A DNA stretch of 64,000 nucleotides from Sinorhizobium sp. 6-70 (lineage in GTDB: Bacteria; Pseudomonadota; Alphaproteobacteria; Rhizobiales; Rhizobiaceae): NCBI RefSeq assembly GCF_030124375.1, contig NZ_JASKLS010000003.1, positions 355,337 through 419,336 of the forward strand. Reading direction: 5' to 3'. Below, one piece after another: positions 60,276-64,000 of this stretch; position 1 is the first letter of the stretch, and every line of letters starts with the position of its first letter. Position numbers and translations under genes: made by a program. The notes beneath the pieces were generated by a model that worked only from the letters and a program-made list of their open reading frames with translations, was not told where the DNA came from and searched no databases.

Positions 60276-61802
60276 TTGGCTAAGAAGAAACCGACTGTCC
60301 TGATGATCATGGACGGATGGGGCTGGCGCGAAGAAGCGGAGGGCAATGCCGTCCTGCTCGCGAACACGCCGAACTTCGATCGTTTGTGGGCGACCTGTCC
60401 GCATGCGTTTCTCACGACGCATGGCCCCGCTGTCGGCTTGCCCGAGGGGCAGATGGGCAATTCCGAAGTGGGACATCTGAACATCGGAGCGGGGCGCATC
60501 GTGATGCAGGAGCTGCCGCGCATCGATGCCGCGATCGCAGACGGCACCCTGCGCGATCTGCTCGCCGAAAGCGGGCTGCCGGATGCGCTCAGGCGGACGG
60601 GGGGCGCATGCCATATCCTCGGCCTCGTGTCTCCAGGCGGCGTGCATTCCCACATGGACCATGTCGCGGCGGCCGCCCGGGAGCTCGCGAGCCTCGGCGT
60701 GCGCCCGGTTATTCATGCCTTTACCGACGGCCGTGATACGCAACCGGGGCAGGCGGCGCCGTATCTCCGCCAACTCGCTTGGAAGCTTCCGGACAGTGCT
60801 GTCGTTGCCACGGTCAGCGGCCGCTTCTTTGCAATGGACAGGGACAGCCGCTGGGATCGGGTCAGGCTCGCCTACGAGGCGATCGCTCTAGGCAAGGGGG
60901 TGCGTGCCGGCACGGCAGAGCAGGCGATCGCGCTTGCCGCGGCCGAGGAAAAGACGGACGAATTCATTCCGCCGAGCGTCGTCGGCGATTATGCCGGCAT
61001 TCGCGACGGCGACGCGGTTCTTTGTGCGAATTTCCGATCGGATCGCGTGCGTGAGATTCTTGCGGCCCTGACGCTTCCCGATTTTGATGGCTTTGATCGG
61101 GGCAGGAGGCCGGATCTGTCGATCTCCGTCGGAATGGTCTCGTACGGATCAGAACTCGACGCCTCTATGGGGACGCTGTTTCCACCGCAACGCCTCGACG
61201 AGGGATTGAGCGAGACTGTCGCGAAAGCGGGGAAGACGCAAATCCATCTCGCCGAAACGGAAAAATACCCTCACGTCACGTATTTTCTGAACGGTGGGCG
61301 CGAGGCTCCGCATGAAGGGGAGGAGCGGACGCTCGTACCTTCGCCCAAGGTGGCCACCTACGACCTGCAGCCCACCATGTCGGCCCCGGAACTGACGACG
61401 AAGGTCGTTGCCGCGATCGAGAGCGGGGACTACGACCTGGTGGTCGTCAACTTCGCCAATCCCGATATGGTTGGTCATACCGGCAAGCTCGATGCGGCCA
61501 TTCTCGCCGTGGAGATGGTCGACGGCGCGCTCGGCGAAATCGACGCGACCGTTGCGCGCGCGGGCGGGTCGATGCTGGTCATCGCCGATCACGGCAACTG
61601 CGAGATGATGATTGATCCCGAAAACGGGGAGCCGCACACGGCTCATACCACTAATCCGGTGCCGGTCCTGCTATCTGGTTCGTCAAGTGACGTGCGCCTG
61701 CGCGATGGTATTCTCGCCGACGTCGCCCCCACCACTTTGACGCTTATGGGGATCCGGCAGCCAGAGGCCATGACGGGCAGAGCGCTTTTTTCGGATCGAT
61801 GA
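60276..61802 (+). CDS. gpmI: 2,3-bisphosphoglycerate-independent phosphoglycerate mutase
   Basis: A 508-residue alkaline-phosphatase-superfamily enzyme interconverting 3- and 2-phosphoglycerate with two Mn ions. Metal and active-site residues are visible: Asp13 in IMDGWGWRE, Ser63 in GNSEVGHLNIGAGR, FTDGRDTQP, CANFRSDRVRE, FANPDMVGHTGK and IADHGNCEMM. It starts at TTG 60276 with AGGGGG upstream. A housekeeping-type gene between the LysR and GntR genes, with no obvious tie to the aromatic genes. Confidence 0.96.
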   Translation: MAKKKPTVLMIMDGWGWREEAEGNAVLLANTPNFDRLWATCPHAFLTTHGPAVGLPEGQMGNSEVGHLNIGAGRIVMQELPRIDAAIADGTLRDLLAESGLPDALRRTGGACHILGLVSPGGVHSHMDHVAAAARELASLGVRPVIHAFTDGRDTQPGQAAPYLRQLAWKLPDSAVVATVSGRFFAMDRDSRWDRVRLAYEAIALGKGVRAGTAEQAIALAAAEEKTDEFIPPSVVGDYAGIRDGDAVLCANFRSDRVREILAALTLPDFDGFDRGRRPDLSISVGMVSYGSELDASMGTLFPPQRLDEGLSETVAKAGKTQIHLAETEKYPHVTYFLNGGREAPHEGEERTLVPSPKVATYDLQPTMSAPELTTKVVAAIESGDYDLVVVNFANPDMVGHTGKLDAAILAVEMVDGALGEIDATVARAGGSMLVIADHGNCEMMIDPENGEPHTAHTTNPVPVLLSGSSSDVRLRDGILADVAPTTLTLMGIRQPEAMTGRALFSDR

Positions 61803-61868
61803 TCTCCCGCGGAAAAGACGTGGCGGCGCAGCAGTGAATTCCGCGCCGGCGCATCGGCGGATTTGCGC

Positions 61869-61969
61869 TAGATCATTTCATTGTTTCATTGAAACGCTGA
61901 AATGATCTAACTCGTTCAAACTACGCAATTCCGGACCGAAAACCGTTACACACATTTCCTGGAATTGCG
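61869..61969. repeat. RIME-like element 2 (two palindromes)
   Basis: The first palindrome has 12-bp arms TAGATCATTTCA / TGAAATGATCTA (61869-61909) with an inner GTTTCATTGAAAC. The second has CGCAATTCC / GGAATTGCG (61924-61969) around CCGAAAACCGTTACACACATT. Layout and the GGAAAAC-type core match RIME-family elements of rhizobia. It lies between gpmI and the GntR gene. Confidence 0.78.
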
Positions 61970-61980
61970 CTAGGAGGATA

Positions 61981-61990
61981 ATACCAGTAT
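61981..61990. promoter_or_regulatory. GntR-type operator half-site upstream of the regulator gene
   Basis: ATACCAGTAT, a near-palindrome 59 bases before the GntR start. Related sequences occur just after the gene (62799-62830). Confidence 0.5.
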
Positions 61991-62049
61991 AGCTCCAGCT
62001 GGCGTTTGTGGATGAAATCCGCAGGCGGTTCAATTTGCATGGAGCGGCA

Positions 62050-62799
62050 ATGGAAACCGATATCTTCATCGAACTGGTCGGCAGGGAACTTACCGGCGCG
62101 GCTCCCGGTTCGCCGCTCTACAAGCGACTGAAGTCGGCGATCGAGGCCGCAATCCGCTCCAACGCTTTGAGAGCGGGTGCAGCCCTACCGGGCGAGCGCG
62201 TTATTGCCGATGCATTTTCGCTCTCCCGCGTGACCGTGCGAAAAGCGCTCGCCTTGCTTGAAGAGGAGGGATTGCTCAATCGCCGGCATGGCTTCCGCAC
62301 GGAAGTTGGGTCGCGCGTTGAAAAATCCCTGTCGACGCTGACGAGCTTTTCCGAGGACATACGCGCACGCGGACTGACGCCCGGATGTATCTGGCTTTCC
62401 AAGCAGATAAGCCGGCCTTCGCCGGCCGAGATGATGGCATTGGGTGTTGCCGGAAACACCAATGTCGTTCGCATGAAACGGGTTCGAACCGCCGATTCCG
62501 CGCCGATCGCAGTCGAGATTTCCGCGGTACCGGCTCGCTTCTTGCCGTCTCCGGATCTCGTCGGCGATTCCCTCTACGAGGCATTGGAGGCGCGTGGCTT
62601 TCTGCCTCAGCGCGCGATCCAGAGAATGCGATCGAGAGCAGCTAGCGAGGAGGATGCCCAGCACCTCAATTGCGACCCCGGCGCGCCGCTGCTGATCACC
62701 GAGCGGCGCTGTTTTCTCGGTGATGGTCAGATCGTCGAATACTGCGAGACGCGCTACAAGGGCGATGTCTACGATTTCGTGTTCGAGCTGCAACGATGA
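62050..62799 (+). CDS. GntR-family regulator (HutC/NagR type)
   Basis: A 249-residue regulator with an N-terminal winged helix (SPLYKRLKSAIEAAIRSNAL, then GERVIADAFSLSRVTVRKAL) and a UTRA effector domain (SLSTLTSFSEDIRARGLTPG to the end). ATG 62050 has GGAGCGG upstream. It precedes the NanE-NanK fusion by 69 bases, so it probably responds to an amino-sugar phosphate or related ligand. Confidence 0.92.
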   Translation: METDIFIELVGRELTGAAPGSPLYKRLKSAIEAAIRSNALRAGAALPGERVIADAFSLSRVTVRKALALLEEEGLLNRRHGFRTEVGSRVEKSLSTLTSFSEDIRARGLTPGCIWLSKQISRPSPAEMMALGVAGNTNVVRMKRVRTADSAPIAVEISAVPARFLPSPDLVGDSLYEALEARGFLPQRAIQRMRSRAASEEDAQHLNCDPGAPLLITERRCFLGDGQIVEYCETRYKGDVYDFVFELQR

Positions 62800-62830
62800 T
62801 ACCAGTCATAAACTGGTTGTATTCTGGTAT
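62799..62830. promoter_or_regulatory. GntR-type operator cluster upstream of nanE-nanK
   Basis: ACCAGT, 5 bases (CATAA), ACTGGT forms a perfect dyad at 62801-62817, followed by ATTCTGGTAT at 62821-62830. Together with 61981-61990 they share ATACCAG / CTGGTAT. The cluster begins at the regulator's stop codon and lies 39 bases before the fusion gene. Confidence 0.65.
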
Positions 62831-62868
62831 TTTCTATCTATCGTGATGCCGGAGAGGGAGTGTCACGA

Positions 62869-64000
62869 TTGCAGCGCGCAGACATAAGGAACGGCCTGAT
62901 CGTCTCATGCCAGCCGGTTCCGGCCGGCCCGATGGACAACGCCGAATTCGTGAAGGGGTTTGCCAAGGCGGCGATCGATGCCGGCGCTCGGGCGCTGCGG
63001 ATTGAATCCGTCGCCTATGTCAGGGCTGTACGTTCCGCCGTCACAGTGCCGATCATCGGTATCGTCAAACGCGATCTTTCCGACAGCCCGGTGCGCATCA
63101 CGCCCTATGTCTCCGATGCCGAGGCTCTTGCGGATGCCGGTGCGGACGTCGTTGCTTTCGATGCAACAGACCGGGTGCGCCCGGCCGGTATCGAGGCGCT
63201 CGTGCGGGCCGTAAAGGCGAAGGGCAAGCTGACGATGGCCGATTGCTCCTCGCTGGAGGATGCCGCGCACGCGCTCGCCGCCGGGGTGGACTTTGTCGGC
63301 ACGACGCTCTCGGGATATGTGGGCGGCCCCGAACCGGTCGATCCGGACATAGATCTCATTGCGGCGATGCGGAGGCTCACTCCTTACGTCATTGCCGAGG
63401 GACGCATCCGCTCGCCGGAACAGGCGGCCGCCGCCGTCAAAGCCGGCGCCTACGCCGTCGTGGTGGGGTCGGCTATCACCCGCACGGAGCACGTAACGGC
63501 GTGGTTTCATGAAGCCTTGGCGAAAGCCTACACCAGGCAGGATGGAAGGTCGGCGGAATCCGTGCTCGCGGTCGACATCGGCGGCACCAAGACGATGGCG
63601 GCGCTGGTCAAAGGCGCCGTTATTGCCGATGAGATTCTCGTTCCGACGGCACGCGAGGCGGGGCCCGACGCATGGCTCGAAGCCGTTGCCGAGCGTACCG
63701 CGCAATGGCGCGGCCGTTATGCCCGTATCGGCTTTGCGGTCACCGGTCTCGTTCAGGACGGGCGTTGGTCGGCGCTCAATCCGGCGACACTCGGCATTCC
63801 CCACGGCTATTCGCTGGTCGAGAGGGCGACACGTCTGTTCGGCAAGCCGGTCTTCGCCATGAACGACGCGCAGGCAGCCGCCTGGGGCGAATATAAATTC
63901 GGCGCCGGCTCCGGTGAAAACCTCGTCTTTCTGACCATCTCGACTGGGATTGGCGGCGGGATCGTCATCAACGGACGGCCGCTGCCGGGGCTTGCAGGTC
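62869..64000 (+). CDS. nanEK: NanE-NanK fusion: N-acylglucosamine-6-phosphate 2-epimerase plus ROK kinase (3' end outside window)
   Basis: Open to the right edge (377 codons visible). Residues 1 to about 225 form a NanE-type TIM barrel (GLIVSCQPVPAGPMDN; GIVKRDLSDSPVRITPY; DFVGTTLSGYVGG; VIAEGRIRSPEQAAAA). From about residue 232 a ROK kinase begins with VLAVDIGGTKTMAALVKG, and MNDAQAAAWGEY contains the catalytic aspartate. The two steps convert ManNAc to ManNAc-6-P and then GlcNAc-6-P. TTG 62869 has AGGGAG 8 bases upstream; GTG 62860 is an alternative. Downstream genes may include a sialic-acid transporter. Confidence 0.93.
   Translation, partial: MQRADIRNGLIVSCQPVPAGPMDNAEFVKGFAKAAIDAGARALRIESVAYVRAVRSAVTVPIIGIVKRDLSDSPVRITPYVSDAEALADAGADVVAFDATDRVRPAGIEALVRAVKAKGKLTMADCSSLEDAAHALAAGVDFVGTTLSGYVGGPEPVDPDIDLIAAMRRLTPYVIAEGRIRSPEQAAAAVKAGAYAVVVGSAITRTEHVTAWFHEALAKAYTRQDGRSAESVLAVDIGGTKTMAALVKGAVIADEILVPTAREAGPDAWLEAVAERTAQWRGRYARIGFAVTGLVQDGRWSALNPATLGIPHGYSLVERATRLFGKPVFAMNDAQAAAWGEYKFGAGSGENLVFLTISTGIGGGIVINGRPLPGLAG

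Overview
The window looks like a replicon segment (probably a megaplasmid or chromid) of a Sinorhizobium/Ensifer-type alphaproteobacterium. The basis is high G+C, dense sugar and aromatic-acid import operons of rhizobial type, and two intergenic elements that resemble the rhizobial RIME family (two adjacent palindromes in about 108 bp). I identify no rRNA, tRNA, CRISPR array, phage gene or complete insertion sequence.

Layout. (1) 1-4832: branched-chain-type ABC transporter genes (livF end, livH, livM) run into an FAD aromatic monooxygenase and an intradiol dioxygenase whose iron ligands fit hydroxyquinol 1,2-dioxygenase. (2) 4875-12053 (minus): a LacI-regulated operon for an arabinose-containing oligosaccharide (LacI, binding protein, two permeases, GH127 glycosidase, ATPase), with two operator-like palindromes 32 bp apart upstream of lacI. 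(3) 12168-14989: a membrane protein, a Tat-exported aldo/keto reductase and a DUF930 protein. (4) 15398-21349: a second sugar ABC operon ending in two exported proteins (SUMF1-like and ScyD/ScyE-like). (5) 21363-25655 (minus): a ribose/fructose-type ABC system whose permease is one polypeptide with two RbsC-like halves.

(6) 25904-49754 is a large aromatic-acid island. It holds two class II aldolase-family genes, three members of the 4,5-dihydroxyphthalate-decarboxylase/NMT1-like family, an MhpA-like monooxygenase, a three-part Rieske dioxygenase (ferredoxin, oxygenase, reductase), a probable 4-oxalomesaconate hydratase (ligJ-like), an RraA-family aldolase, a zinc alcohol dehydrogenase, an alpha/beta hydrolase with cysteine in the nucleophile position, and IclR and LysR regulators. 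A hupE-like gene and a small basic protein sit inside it. (7) 49931-51050: a split chromate transporter. (8) 51650-60246: a tripartite tricarboxylate transporter with two tandem TctC receptors, then a cupin gene, an EutA-like gene and a LysR gene. (9) 60276-64000: gpmI, a GntR regulator and a NanE-NanK fusion cut by the window end.

The most unusual feature is a cupin plus EutA-like gene pair that occurs twice (30662-33420 and 56341-59246). EutA proteins normally reactivate the B12 enzyme EutBC, which is absent here. In each case the EutA-like gene directly follows a double-cupin gene. A 34-bp element (27 of 34 bases identical) lies upstream of both cupin genes in the same orientation. I propose a two-gene module in which an actin/Hsp70-fold ATPase serves a cupin metalloenzyme. 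Separately, a 23-bp dyad (21 of 23 identical) occurs in front of the Rieske dioxygenase genes and in front of the ligJ-like operon, linking two parts of the island to one regulator.
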